A DNA stretch of 64,000 nt from contig JAGNKX010000003.1 of the NCBI GenBank assembly GCA_017999915.1, forward strand, positions 124,001 through 188,000, given 5' to 3'. Shown in pieces: positions 49,503 through 60,000 of this stretch. The notes below the pieces were generated by a model that was given only the letters and a program-made list of their open reading frames with translations, was not told the DNA's origin and searched no databases. Position numbers and translations under genes: made by a program. This stretch comes from Spirochaetota bacterium. Lineage in GTDB: Bacteria > Spirochaetota > UBA4802 > UBA5550. The first letter of the stretch is position 1, and each line of letters begins with the position of its first letter.

Positions 49503-49967
49503 GTGAAACACCTCAATATGTGTAATATATTTATTATCCTTTCGGTGGTTCTATCGGTTTCCCATGGTGCCGCCCAGGAGGGAATGGAGGGGGGTCAGAG
49601 CATCAAATACAAGGTGATGAAAGGCTTTGCCGAAGCGAATTCGGTGAAGTACCCGGTCATTATAGGCATAAGGGAGGTTGATTCGACCCGGTTCGGCGGA
49701 ATTACCTTTGCTCTGATCCAGAAGAACCATAAGCAGGCCCTGCTCGTGGCAGAAAAGATCAAGAGATTCTATCTGGGGAAAAAGATCGGCACCGTTGCCC
49801 TGCCGTCGTTTAAAAAGGTCACCAAGCCAGAAACCATGGCATGGAATTCCATAAAGTGCGGCAGCGGCGATGAAGGGGCCCACGCTGTCGTGAAGGTCGA
49901 TGATAAAACCGTCACCGTGTACCTGCTCCCTTCCTGTGATGAAGGGGTGCTGGCCATGATACTGTAA
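49503..49967 (+). CDS. Small secreted protein of unknown function
   Basis: 154 residues from a GTG at 49503, chosen because GGAGG lies 6 bases upstream. The N-terminus VKHLNMCNIFIILSVVLS.. is a signal peptide ending near GAA-QE. The mature protein has VKYPVIIGIREVDSTRFGG, then LIQKNHKQALLVAEKIKRFY and a late cysteine pair (SIKCGSGDEG, LPSCDEGV) that may form a disulfide. I do not recognise a family. A word copy at 49591 encodes GGQS right after the signal peptide region. It lies 32 bases upstream of the LEA-2 lipoprotein. Confidence 0.7.
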   Translation: MKHLNMCNIFIILSVVLSVSHGAAQEGMEGGQSIKYKVMKGFAEANSVKYPVIIGIREVDSTRFGGITFALIQKNHKQALLVAEKIKRFYLGKKIGTVALPSFKKVTKPETMAWNSIKCGSGDEGAHAVVKVDDKTVTVYLLPSCDEGVLAMIL

Positions 49968-49999
49968 AAGTTAAATTTAGAAAGGAGGAACTAAAGGTC

Positions 50000-50983
50000 A
50001 TGAAAAAATCGCTCGCTCTGCTTCTCTTTCCGGTACTGCTTCTGTCATGCGCATCCATCACAAGCCTCCTGGGTAAAAAGCCGGAGGTAAGCCTTAAAAA
50101 GTTCGACATTGATTCCATCAGCCTGAAGGACGTGACCTTTCTCTTTGAGATTGCCCTGGATAATCCGTACCCGGTGGGCTTCAAGCTCCAGGATGTGGGA
50201 TTCACCGTCAAGGTCGAGGGGAACCAGCTCCTGAAGACAAGGACCCCGAAGGGAGTGACCGTGAAGGCCGGCGGCAGCGAAGTGACCCCTGTCAAAGTAA
50301 CGATCGCCTATGCCGATATCATCCGCCTCATAAAAGATTACACGGAACGTGAAGACCTTAACTGCGCGATCGACATCGATATCGTGATCCCTCTTCCCCA
50401 GGCGCTTCATTCGATCAAAAAGAGCATTACCTTCAATTATACTGTCCAGAAAAAGATACCGGCGCTGAAACCCTCTTTCGCCATAACCAATTTTGAGGTG
50501 AAAGCGCCCACTATCGACGAGATCAGGCGCTCCCTGGTCGATACCGGCAGAAAAAACCTGGAGCCGAACAAGCTCTTCAACATGTTCCAGGGCCTTCTGT
50601 CAGGACGAAAGACCAGCCCGGCGGAAATCCTCGACCTCACATCCCTTGACGTTCCCATCGGCGTCAGTTTCGACGTGGAGGTGAAGAACAACACGAAGGC
50701 CCGGCTCCAGTTCCGGGATCTCGCCTATGATTTCTCTATTAACGACGCGAAGATTCTTGCCGGCACCACCGGCAGGACCACCAACGAGGGGAACCGCTCC
50801 GTCATACGGATAGCCAACACGTTCAGCTCCAAGGCCCTGGGAAAGTCAATCGTGAATTTCCTGACAAACCGTACCGGCGCGTACCAGTTCAAGGGCTATT
50901 CCAGCGTCAAGCTTCCGGACGAGATAAAGATGTCGCCGCTCAAGCTGGATTTCAACGAGAAGGGGCAGTTCGCGATCAAGTAA
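50000..50983 (+). CDS. LEA type 2 (WHy domain) lipoprotein
   Basis: 327 residues. Lipobox LLLSC places the lipidated cysteine at residue 17. Two LEA-2/WHy-like domains follow: SLKDVTFLFEIALDNPYPVG with LQDVGFTVKVEGN and TPVKVTIAYADIIRLI, and a second at PIGVSFDVEVKNNTKARLQF with LAYDFSINDAKILAG. LEA-2 proteins are linked to desiccation and osmotic stress in plants; bacterial lipoprotein forms are little studied. AAAGGAGG lies 12 bases before the ATG. The next gene starts about 30 bases on. Confidence 0.88.
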   Translation: MKKSLALLLFPVLLLSCASITSLLGKKPEVSLKKFDIDSISLKDVTFLFEIALDNPYPVGFKLQDVGFTVKVEGNQLLKTRTPKGVTVKAGGSEVTPVKVTIAYADIIRLIKDYTEREDLNCAIDIDIVIPLPQALHSIKKSITFNYTVQKKIPALKPSFAITNFEVKAPTIDEIRRSLVDTGRKNLEPNKLFNMFQGLLSGRKTSPAEILDLTSLDVPIGVSFDVEVKNNTKARLQFRDLAYDFSINDAKILAGTTGRTTNEGNRSVIRIANTFSSKALGKSIVNFLTNRTGAYQFKGYSSVKLPDEIKMSPLKLDFNEKGQFAIK

Positions 50984-51013
50984 TCGGGAGTGATAGGCAC
51001 GCAATTGGGCGCC

Positions 51014-53200
51014 ATGGATATTTCCTTTGAGACGAGAAGCCTGTTCATAATACCGCCGCTGCTGTCACTGGTGATCGGCCTCATGATGGCCTTTACCGCC
51101 GTCATCAGGGGCAGGCTCTCCCGCGAGAACATACTGTTCGCAGTCCTGTGCATCTGGTGGTCCCTGCTGCTTCCGATTTTCATCAGTCACCACCTGTTCT
51201 GGGGCAGGACGGAACTGATCATGAGGATCGAACGGACCTGTCATTTCTTCTACGTGTATCTTCCCGCCCTGAACGTGCTCTATTTTTTTCGCATGACCGG
51301 GACCAGGAGCAGGGTGATGCTTCCCGCCGCATTTATCATCAGTTTTTTCCTCTCCCTGTCGACCCTGACGGACTATTACATCTATGGTCTTTACGTTTAC
51401 TCGTGGGGCTATATGGCCAAGGGCGGCGTCATGCTGCAGGCGTTCGGACTCTATTCGGCGGTGGTGGTGGCCTATTTTATCGTATTTTTCTTCCGCAAGA
51501 TCAGGACCGAAAAGAACCAGATCATACGTCTCAAGCTCATCTATATCCTGCTTTCCTTTATATTGACGGGGCTGCTCACTCTATCCAATCTGCCCGCCAT
51601 GAACGGCATCGATTTTTACCCCCTGGGGAACCTGATGTTCCTCCCGTTGGCCTTTCTCGGGTATGGCGTCCTGAGTAACCGTCTGCTGGACATCAGGAGC
51701 GTGCTCCATGTATCCCTGATCTGGGGCGCCATGTCGTCCCTGATCCTGATTCCCAACATCGCGCTTTATTACTTCGCCTATTATTTCATGGGCAGGATTG
51801 GGGCTGTGTACCAGTTCATGATCGGGGCCGCCTGGTTCATCGGCAACTATTATTATTTCAGGAGGGTGCAGCCTCTTATAGACCAGCTGTTCAATAGGCG
51901 CAAGTACAACCTCGGCGCCATCGAATCGGCCTTCATTGACAGCATATCCACCCTGAAAACGCTGGATGAGCTGGTCGGCCAGTTTACTGACCTCATCAGG
52001 AAAACCCTGTCATTCAAAAGAGCCGACATGTTCCTCTGCCGGCTGGATGAATCGGCCTTTGCCGATTCGGGCATGAAGACGTGCAGTCTCGATCCGGCAC
52101 TGGAGACGTGGTTCGTCGATGCGAACCACCTGGTTGACAGGGCACTTGTGGAGGTCAAGGCGGATTACGCTGTGCGGGACAGCCTCCTCGGCCTTTTCAG
52201 GGAACTGGACGCCATGTACCTGGTTCCCTTTGTGCAGAAGGGAAGACTCCTGACATTGCTGGCCCTGCCGGAAAAGCAGAATTTAAGACAGCTCACGGCC
52301 TACGAGGTGCGCTTCATCAACAATGTCAGGGCCGCGGCCGTCATAGCGATGGACAACTCCGTCATGTACAGCAGCCTCACCATGCTGACGGAGCGCCTTG
52401 AGCACAAGGTCGAGGAGCGCACCGCGGAGCTGAAAAAGGCCATGAACGCCCTCTGGGGCGAGATGGAGCTGGCGAAAAAGATCCAGACGATCCTGCTGCC
52501 GCGCTCGCCGGCCATACCGGGTTTCGAGATCGCGGCATACATGCGGCCTGCCGACCAGGTCGGGGGCGACTATTACGACATCATTAACGCCGAGGGGCTC
52601 GACTGGATCGTTATCGGCGATGTTTCCGGCCATGGCGTGCCCGCCGGCCTCATCATGATGATGGTGCAAACGGCTATCCACACGGCCATCGGCGGGAAGC
52701 CGAACCTGCGGCCGGACGCGCTCCTGAACCGCGTCAACAGCGTCATCACTGAGAACATCCGCAAACTGGACGAGGACCGCTACATGACCATAACCGTCAT
52801 AGCCTGCCTGTCCCGGGGGCGGTTCATGTTTTCCGGCCAGCACCAGCACATCATGGTGTGTCGGGGCGCTTCGGGAGACGTCGAATTGATAGAGACGAAC
52901 GGCATCTGGATCGGCATATCCGAGGATATGAAGCGTCCGGCCACCGGCGATTTCTCCATGGACGTCGGCGATACCCTGGTGCTCTACACCGACGGCGTCA
53001 CCGACGCGTGGCGGCAGGGCTCTGCCAGGGACGTCCGCGACCCCGCCGAGGACATGTTCGGCCTTGATCGCTTCAGGGATATCGTCAGGAGCCTTGGCTC
53101 CAGGGGCCCCGACGAGATCAGGGATGGCGTCCTTGCCGCGCTGAAGGATTATTATTTCGATGATGACGTCACCATGGTTATCATGAAGAGGGTCGAATAA
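51014..53200 (+). CDS. Multi-TM, GAF-like, SpoIIE-type serine phosphatase
   Basis: 728 residues from ATG 51014; a GTG at 50990 is an alternative and neither has a good ribosome site. About eight transmembrane helices occupy residues 10-290, a histidine-kinase-N-terminal-like 7TM region. A GAF-like domain follows at about 310-465, and a coiled coil (LTERLEHKVEERTAELKKAM) links to a PP2C/SpoIIE domain: ADQVGGDYYDIINAEG, VIGDVSGHGVPAGLIMMMVQ, VLYTDGVTDAW and FDDDVTMVIMK supply the metal aspartates. It would dephosphorylate an anti-sigma-factor antagonist or similar STAS protein; none is adjacent. Confidence 0.9.
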   Translation: MDISFETRSLFIIPPLLSLVIGLMMAFTAVIRGRLSRENILFAVLCIWWSLLLPIFISHHLFWGRTELIMRIERTCHFFYVYLPALNVLYFFRMTGTRSRVMLPAAFIISFFLSLSTLTDYYIYGLYVYSWGYMAKGGVMLQAFGLYSAVVVAYFIVFFFRKIRTEKNQIIRLKLIYILLSFILTGLLTLSNLPAMNGIDFYPLGNLMFLPLAFLGYGVLSNRLLDIRSVLHVSLIWGAMSSLILIPNIALYYFAYYFMGRIGAVYQFMIGAAWFIGNYYYFRRVQPLIDQLFNRRKYNLGAIESAFIDSISTLKTLDELVGQFTDLIRKTLSFKRADMFLCRLDESAFADSGMKTCSLDPALETWFVDANHLVDRALVEVKADYAVRDSLLGLFRELDAMYLVPFVQKGRLLTLLALPEKQNLRQLTAYEVRFINNVRAAAVIAMDNSVMYSSLTMLTERLEHKVEERTAELKKAMNALWGEMELAKKIQTILLPRSPAIPGFEIAAYMRPADQVGGDYYDIINAEGLDWIVIGDVSGHGVPAGLIMMMVQTAIHTAIGGKPNLRPDALLNRVNSVITENIRKLDEDRYMTITVIACLSRGRFMFSGQHQHIMVCRGASGDVELIETNGIWIGISEDMKRPATGDFSMDVGDTLVLYTDGVTDAWRQGSARDVRDPAEDMFGLDRFRDIVRSLGSRGPDEIRDGVLAALKDYYFDDDVTMVIMKRVE

Positions 53201-53455
53201 GCCGGGAAAGGCCTGGTGAGTCCTCGTTGTGGGCGGTCGATCCTTGTGCATTTCTCCATTCCACATTTTTAATAGTCTCACCTGTTGACAATTTCAATGT
53301 TTAATTGTATAATAGTAACTAGAGCATGACTCGTCTGTCGTGTAAAACTGGTTCCCGCTTAATTACATTACATTTTTCATCCTGTATCCGAGACTCCGAA
53401 GTAGAAGGGAAGGGCGCACTGCGCCGTTGAATTTTTATCTTTTGGAGGCCTTGCC

Positions 53456-55084
53456 ATGATGAATTACCCTCTCCTGCTTACCGATTTCATGCTTCGCGCC
53501 GCGCGTTTTTATCCTAAAAAAGAGGTTGTGTCCGTGTATCCGACAGAGACGTTCCGCTACGGTTACGGTGATTGGTTCAAGAGAATATGCAAGCTGGCCC
53601 ATGCCCTTGATGCCTGGGGCCTTAAAAAGGGTGAGCGGGTGGCGTCTTTTGCCCTCAATAATCATCGGCACCTTGAGCTCTATTTCGGCATCCCCGCCAT
53701 GGGAGGCGTGCTCCACACGCTGAACATCCGCCTGTCCCAGGAAAACCTGGTCTACATTATCAACCACGCCGGGGACAGGATCGTTTTTCTCGACGAGGAC
53801 ATATTCTTCCTCCTGGAGCCGGTAGCTGACAGGCTCCCGACGGTGAAGCTGTTTGTCGTCATGTCCCAGACCGGGAAAATGCCCCAGACGAAGCTCGCTC
53901 CGGCCGTCCTTTACGACGACTTCATCAGGGACTTCCCCGACAGCTACGACTTCAGCGTCGACCGGGACGAGAACGAGCCGTGCCTCATCTGCTACACCTC
54001 AGCCACGACCGGCGACCCGAAGGGCGTCGTGTACAGCCACCGCGGCCTGGTCCTTCACACCTACTCGGTGGCGGCCACCCTGGGGGCCCTGGAAAGCGAC
54101 TGCACCCTGCACATCGTGCCCATGTTCCACGCCAACGCCTGGGGCGCGCCCTTCGTGAGCGTCATGCTCGGCATGAAGCAGGTGCTGCCGGGCCGCCAGA
54201 TCCTGGACATGAAGTCGCTCTGTAAAATTATCGCCGATGAGGGGGTGACCTTCTCCTGCGGCGTCCCGACCATATGGATGATGATGTACAACTACCTCGA
54301 GGGGGGCGGGGAGCACGATTTCTCGTCGGTGCGCAATTTTTACTCCGGCGGATCAGCCCTGCCGGTCCATCTCATGGATGCCTTTGAAAAGAAGTATCAT
54401 GTCAACATGGCCCAGGGATACGGCGCCACGGAGACTTCGCCGCTGGTCACCCTGTCCGGCACCAAGAGCTATATGGCGGGCCTCTCCATCGATGAAAAGA
54501 TAAAGTACAAGGCCACCGCCGGCATTCCGGTGCCGGGGCTCCAGGTGAAGATCGTCACCGCCGAGGGAACGGAGGCGTCCATGAACGGGGAGGATATGGG
54601 GGAGATCCTGGTGCGCGGCCCCTGGATCGCCAGCGAGTATTATAAAGACCCGGAGACCAGCGGCCGCGTCTTCAAGGACGGCTGGTTCCACACGGGCGAT
54701 ATCGGCACCATGAACGGGGAGGGATATATCAGCCTGGTGGACCGGGTGAAGGATATGATCAAGAGCGCCGGCGAGTGGATATCGTCCATCGACCTGGAGA
54801 ACGCCATCATGGAGCATCCGAAGGTGCTGGAGGCGGCGGTGATAGGCATACCCCATGAAAAATGGCAGGAGCGCCCCTGCGCCTGCGTGGTGCCGCGGCC
54901 GGGACAGGAGCTCGCGAAAGAGGAGATCGTCGATTTCCTCGCGGGGAAGGTCGCCAAGTGGTGGCTCCCGGAGGAGGTCGTGTTTTTAAAGGAGATCCCG
55001 AAGACCAGCGTGGGCAAGTTCTCCAAGAAGGAGCTCCGGAAGATCGTGTACCCGATGCTCAATGTGAAGGATTTCGGCGCCTGA
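53456..55084 (+). CDS. Fatty acyl-CoA ligase (AMP-forming)
   Basis: 542 residues of the ANL superfamily. The P-loop-like A3 motif is CYTSATTGDPKGVVYSHRGL, A5 is GYGATETSPLVTLSG, A8 is GWFHTGDIGTMNGEGYISLV followed by DRVKDMIKSAGEWI, and the catalytic lysine is in PKTSVGKFSKKELR. The overall length and the ISSIDLEN segment fit medium- or long-chain fatty acid CoA ligases (AlkK type). It activates a fatty acid with ATP and CoA in the cytoplasm. GGAGG lies 8 bases before the ATG. The stop is 2 bases from that of the convergent chemotaxis gene. Confidence 0.92.
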   Translation: MMNYPLLLTDFMLRAARFYPKKEVVSVYPTETFRYGYGDWFKRICKLAHALDAWGLKKGERVASFALNNHRHLELYFGIPAMGGVLHTLNIRLSQENLVYIINHAGDRIVFLDEDIFFLLEPVADRLPTVKLFVVMSQTGKMPQTKLAPAVLYDDFIRDFPDSYDFSVDRDENEPCLICYTSATTGDPKGVVYSHRGLVLHTYSVAATLGALESDCTLHIVPMFHANAWGAPFVSVMLGMKQVLPGRQILDMKSLCKIIADEGVTFSCGVPTIWMMMYNYLEGGGEHDFSSVRNFYSGGSALPVHLMDAFEKKYHVNMAQGYGATETSPLVTLSGTKSYMAGLSIDEKIKYKATAGIPVPGLQVKIVTAEGTEASMNGEDMGEILVRGPWIASEYYKDPETSGRVFKDGWFHTGDIGTMNGEGYISLVDRVKDMIKSAGEWISSIDLENAIMEHPKVLEAAVIGIPHEKWQERPCACVVPRPGQELAKEEIVDFLAGKVAKWWLPEEVVFLKEIPKTSVGKFSKKELRKIVYPMLNVKDFGA

Positions 55085-55086
55085 AA

Positions 55087-56691
55087 CTACACGGCTTCCT
55101 TGGCTTTTTCCAGCAGCTCCATGGCGTTTTTGAGGATGGAGTCCGATGTGTCCGCGAGCTCGCGAATCTCCAGTACCATCTCGGCGACGATATGATTTGA
55201 ATCGTCGATCGCCTTGGTGGTGTCCCCGATGGCTTTCTTCTGCTCCGTCGTGCTTGTGCCGATCTGCTTGGCAAGGTCTATGTTCTTCGTCATCTGGTCT
55301 ATGATCACGTTGATATACCGCTCCTCGACCAGGATGCTTTCCTGGAGGACCTTGATCTTGCCGGAGCTCTCGCCCATCTTGCCGATGAGCTTCTTGATGG
55401 TGTCCGCCGTCGTGGTTATGACCTTGACGCCTTCCGCCGTGGTTTTCGTGCTGAAAGAGAGGACCTTTTCGATCTCCTTGATGCTCTCGCTGGTCTGTAC
55501 AGCCAGCTTGCCGATCTCGTCCGCCACCACGGCGAAGCCCCGGCCGTAGTCGCCGGCCCGCGCCGCCTCGATGCTGGCGTTGAGGGAGAGGAGGTTGATC
55601 TTGTCGGCGATGTCGACGATGATCGACACCGTCTCGCCGATAACCTTGCTCTGGTCGCTGATCTTTCCGATGGTGCTCTCGACCTCGCGCAGGCTCTCGT
55701 TGGATATGCTGGTCTGCGCCACGATTTCCTCGATGTCGCTGTAGGTGTCCCTGAGCTTTTGCGTTGTCTCCTGCTTGATGCTCCGGAAATCGTTGACGAT
55801 GTTTTCCATCGCCACGTTCCCTTCGACCTGGTCCCTGGCGGTGTTGTTGATGCTCTCCGATGAGCTGTACAGCTCTTCCATGGTCGCCGACATCTCCTCG
55901 AAGCCGGCGGACTGGCTCTGCATCTTGTCGTTGAACCGCGTCACCAGCTTGTTCTGCTCGTCCACCCTTTCGAAGAGACGGCCCATGCGTTCCCTGATCT
56001 CCATAGTTATCTGTCGCTGGGCCTCAGCCTGCTTCTCGATCACCGCGCGCTGGGCGTTGGTGCGGCTGTTGAATTCCTCGACCACGGGAATATTCCGGTA
56101 TACCAGGTAAAAGAGGATGGCCGTTGCCAGTATGAAGTAAACCTCGCGGAGGAATATCACGCCGGACACTACAGTTTTTCCGTTTTCAGAGGCATACCAG
56201 TGAACATCCGCTCCGTTATATACCGCCCACCAGAAAAAGAAGATCCAGTTTGCCAGGGCGAAGATTGAAAAGAATATAAAAAGTTTTCGATTGTAGAGAA
56301 GATACATCATTACAACGAGAACGATCAGCATGGCCGTGCTGTTATAGGATTGGAGCGCGAAGGTCCATCCCTCGCGGAAGCCGTAATTATATTTGGCCAC
56401 CAGCGGTATAAGCACGGTTAGGAATGCCGCAATCCATGGCAGGACAACCGCTTTCTTGCGTGTTTTTTTGCGGCGGTATATTATTATGGCGATTATGATG
56501 GCGACAGTATCAACGGCAATGGGCCTCATGATGTCCAGAAAGCCCATATCCGCTATGGCAAGGAACAGCGCTGCTGTTGCGGTAACCACGATGAGGCCTA
56601 TAATATAAACGAAACTTCCTTTGATCTGGAGGATTTCGAAGGGTGTATAATCGATATGATCTTTTGGCGTTGATTTATTATCTGTTTTCAT
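55087..56691 (-). CDS. Methyl-accepting chemotaxis protein, 6-TM type
   Basis: 534 residues. The N-terminal ~210 residues hold about six transmembrane helices with no large periplasmic ligand domain. A long coiled-coil signalling domain follows, with the hairpin tip [20 protein letters not shown] and [20 protein letters not shown], which contacts CheA and CheW. It may sense membrane or energy state. The ATG at 56691 (AAAAGA upstream) and the ATG at 56706 are both possible. It lies tail-to-tail with the acyl-CoA ligase. No other chemotaxis gene is in the window. Confidence 0.92.
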   Translation of the reverse strand: MKTDNKSTPKDHIDYTPFEILQIKGSFVYIIGLIVVTATAALFLAIADMGFLDIMRPIAVDTVAIIIAIIIYRRKKTRKKAVVLPWIAAFLTVLIPLVAKYNYGFREGWTFALQSYNSTAMLIVLVVMMYLLYNRKLFIFFSIFALANWIFFFWWAVYNGADVHWYASENGKTVVSGVIFLREVYFILATAILFYLVYRNIPVVEEFNSRTNAQRAVIEKQAEAQRQITMEIRERMGRLFERVDEQNKLVTRFNDKMQSQSAGFEEMSATMEELYSSSESINNTARDQVEGNVAMENIVNDFRSIKQETTQKLRDTYSDIEEIVAQTSISNESLREVESTIGKISDQSKVIGETVSIIVDIADKINLLSLNASIEAARAGDYGRGFAVVADEIGKLAVQTSESIKEIEKVLSFSTKTTAEGVKVITTTADTIKKLIGKMGESSGKIKVLQESILVEERYINVIIDQMTKNIDLAKQIGTSTTEQKKAIGDTTKAIDDSNHIVAEMVLEIRELADTSDSILKNAMELLEKAKEAV

Positions 56692-56842
56692 ATATCTTTT
56701 GTACATTTTAAAATACTATAATTCTGGCAAGATGTCAAAAAATTGATTTTTGTCCAGTATAAAAATGATCAATAATCAAGCGTTCTTAATCCAATGATAA
56801 ATAATTGCATTATGGAAATTATTCATATTTGGAGAGGTAAAT

Positions 56843-56950
56843 ATGTCTCGTGCAATCCAACCGGTCGGTTGTAACATTAATAAAATATTCATTGACAAGG
56901 GTCTCCGAAATTCCTATGGGCAGATAACTTTTTTTATTGAAGGACAATGA
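56843..56950 (+). CDS. Possible 35-residue small protein
   Basis: In the 342-base gap between the chemotaxis gene and the activase, GGAGAGG lies 4 bases before an ATG that opens 35 codons (MSRAIQPVGCNINK to FFIEGQ). The ribosome site is strong, but no family is recognisable and a candidate promoter overlaps the frame, so it could be chance. Confidence 0.3.
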   Translation: MSRAIQPVGCNINKIFIDKGLRNSYGQITFFIEGQ

Positions 56951-56968
56951 AAAAAGATATACTATAAT
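56892..56968 (+). promoter_or_regulatory. Candidate promoters for the activase gene
   Basis: TTGACA at 56892-56897, a 17-base spacer and TATGGG at 56915-56920 form one candidate. A perfect TATAAT at 56963-56968 with a weak -35 forms another. The region is AT-rich compared with its flanks. The activase starts at 57034. Confidence 0.4.
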
Positions 56969-57033
56969 CCGCGCCCCTGCCGGGCAGCGGGGCTGTATGT
57001 ATTACCTTAAAAAACATAAAGAGGCTTAACATC

Positions 57034-60000
57034 ATGACGAACAAAACCACTGTTCTTGGCATAGACATTGGGTCCATATCCATTTCCCTGGCTGAGGTGA
57101 GCCGGGATGGGAACATCGGGAAGACCGCCTATGCCTTCCACCGCGGAAAAATCGCCGAGACACTGAAGGAGCTCCTCTCCGGTTTTGACCTTGCCTCCGT
57201 CGGAGGACTGGCGGCGACAACATCATCGCCGGAGATCATTGACGGCGCCGTGGCGTACGATTCGCGCGTATCGGCCATCAGGGCTGCAAAGCACCTTCAC
57301 GGGAAGGTCGGATCGATCCTGATCGTGGGGGGCGAAAAATTCGGCCTCGTCCTCTTCGACGGGGATGGGGAATATCTCAATTATCGCTCCAACACCTCCT
57401 GCGCCGCCGGAACCGGCAGCTTCCTGGACCAGCAGGCGGCGCGGCTCAGCCTCTCCGGCATCCATGAGTTCAGCGAGCTGGCCTTCCGCAACAGCGGCAG
57501 CGTGCCGAAAATTGCGTCGCGCTGCGCCGTTTTCGCCAAGACCGATCTCATCCACGCCCAGCAGGAAGGATATTCCCGCGAGGAGATCTGCGACGGCCTC
57601 TCCTTCGGCCTCGCCAGGAACATAGCCGACACCCTCTTCAGCAACGTGAAGCCCGGCGGGCCCATGGTCTTCTGCGGCGGTGTGTCCAAGAACCGGGCCG
57701 TGGTTAAGCATTTTTCGCGCATGCTCGACATCGATATCATAACCCACGAGCATTCGCACCTCTACGGAGCCATCGGCGCAGCGTTGAGTTATATCGATGA
57801 GAACCCGAAGGGCATCGCCGCCTGTATCCGAAAACCGGAAGACATCATCCTGGTCCATGAAAAGAAAAAGGACTATTATTACGATTCCCTCACCCTGAAG
57901 CTGTCCGAGTACCCCTCCTTTGACAGCATCAAGCGGTATGAATTCCGGCCGGTCAATAACGGATTCACCGTGCCGGTGGAAATCGACATCTACGAGCGCC
58001 TTGAATCGGGCAGGGAGTACGGCGCGTACCTGGGCGTGGACATAGGGTCCACCAGCACCAAGGCGGTGATACTGGACGAAGACAGGAGGGTCCTCGCCGG
58101 GCTCTACACCAGGACCTCCGGAAGGCCCGTGGCCGCGGTCCAGGCCCTTTTCGAGGGGATCGACGATATGACCATGCATCAGGGCGTATCCATACGGTAT
58201 CTCGGGGCGGGAACGACCGGCTCCGGCCGGAAGTTCATAGGCGGCATCATCGGCGCCGACATAGCCCTGGACGAGATAACGGCCCACGCCCGGGCGGCCT
58301 GCGAGCTGGACCCCGCCGTTGACACGGTCATCGAGATCGGGGGGCAGGACTCGAAGTTCACCACGCTCCGCAACGGCATGGTCAACTTTTCGATCATGAA
58401 CCACGTGTGCGCGGCGGGCACCGGGAGCTTCATCGAGGAGCAGGCGAAAAAGCTCGGCTGTCCCCTTTCTGACTATTCCCGGCGGGCCGAAGGGGCCCGC
58501 GCGCCCATGTCCAGCGACCGGTGCACGGTATTCATGGAGCGGGACCTGAACTACTACCTCTCCGAAGGGTTCTCCGTGAACGAGGTGCTGGCCTCGGTGC
58601 TCCATTCGGTGCGGGACAACTACCTGACCAAGGTGGCCATCGAGAAAAATATCGGCGATCGCGTGTTCTTCCAGGGCGCCACGGCGAAGAACCGGGCCCT
58701 GGTGGCCGCCTTCGAGCAGCGCCTGGGAAGGCCCATCATGGTCTCGAAATATTGCCACCTCACCGGCGCCATGGGCGTGGCGCTGCATCTCCATGACCAG
58801 GGCAAGCGGAGCACCGCCTTTCGCGGCATCGGCCTGTACCGGAACGATATACCGGTCCGCACCGAGGTGTGCGAGCTCTGCGCGAACCACTGCAAGATCA
58901 CCGTCGCCGAGGTGATGGGGGAGACCGCGGCCTTCGGGTTCCTCTGCGGCCGCGACTACAAGACCGATTCCTACGTGAGGCATCCCAACGCCTTTGACCT
59001 GATCAAGGAGCGGAACAGGGTCCTGAACGCCTCCCTGCGGGAACCCGGCCGCGAAGAGGCCGGCGAAGGGCCTGCAGTAACGGTGGGCATACCCGCCGCG
59101 CTTCATCTCTTCGACGAGATGCCGCTCTGGAGAAAGTTCTTCGATCTCCTGGACGTCGGGACCGTCACGAGCGAGCAGTACCGCCAGGGCATCGCCGAGG
59201 GGAAGAACCTTACCGGCGCCGAGTTCTGCGCTCCCATGGCCGCCCTTCACGGCCACGTGAATTACCTGGCGGACCGCGCCGATTATATCTTTCTCCCCCA
59301 TTACATGGAAAACAGGCAGAGCAGCCGGGCCGTCAAGCGGAACTACTGCTATTATACCCAGTACTCGCCGTCCCTGGTGCTGTCGGCCATCGACATCAGG
59401 AACAAGGATAAGATCCTCACGCCCCTGATCCGGTCCAACCTGGGGACGTTTTACCTGAAGGTCCAGCTCTTCCGGATGATGAAGACGATAAAGGGAAACG
59501 GCATCGGATTCATGCAGGTGTCCAATGCCTATGACCAGGCCAGCGAGCATTTCATCCGGTCACGGGAGGAGCTCCGGCGTCTCTACGAGGAGGAATCGGC
59601 CGGCTCCGACGATATCCATGTTGTCTTCGTCGGGCGCCCCTATACCATCCTTTCCCGGAGCATGAACAACGGCATCCCGGAGATCTTTTCCCGCCACGGG
59701 ATAAAGACCTTCTTCCAGGACATGCTCCCCGAGGAGGAAAACGACGACGCCGACATGGACCATCTCCTCGAGATGATCCACTGGAAATACGCGTCCGTGG
59801 TGCTGAACTCGGCCAAGGCCATATCGTCCGCTCGGGGGGTGTACCCGGTCTTCGTAACATCCTTCAAATGCACGCCCGATTCCTACGTGATGGAATACTT
59901 CAAGAAGATCATGGACGGCAGCGGAAAGCCTTACCTGATACTGCAGCTGGACGAGCACGATTCCAGCGTCGGCTACGAGACGAGGATCGAGGCGGCCATC

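Larger units (their letters stand above)
41824..49601. repeat. Cluster of GGGGTCAGAGC words in both orientations
   Basis: Exact 10-11 base copies on the plus strand (GGGGTCAGAGC, or GGGTCAGAGC at 44668) start at 42708, 43547, 44668, 45503, 48726, 49266, 49305 and 49591. Complementary copies (GCTCTGACCCC, or GCTCTGACCC at 47448) start at 41824, 41905, 43800, 44274, 44434, 44803, 47448 and 48451. One-base or truncated variants occur near 44706, 44724, 44766 and 48470. Most copies are followed by C, giving GGGGTCAGAGCC. Copies lie both between genes and in frame inside hisS, the U32 gene, the RAYT, the ThDP enzyme, the sirtuin and the small secreted protein. The cluster surrounds a RAYT transposase, which suggests a REP-type relation (inference). 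Confidence 0.85.

Noticed and set aside
41824-49601. Possible CRISPR array formed by the repeated word
   Set aside because: Spacing is irregular (tens to thousands of bases), both orientations occur, copies lie in genes, and no cas gene is present.
57223-59550. 775-codon minus-strand frame opposite the activase
   Set aside because: Shadow frame caused by high third-position GC in the true gene; no recognisable motif.
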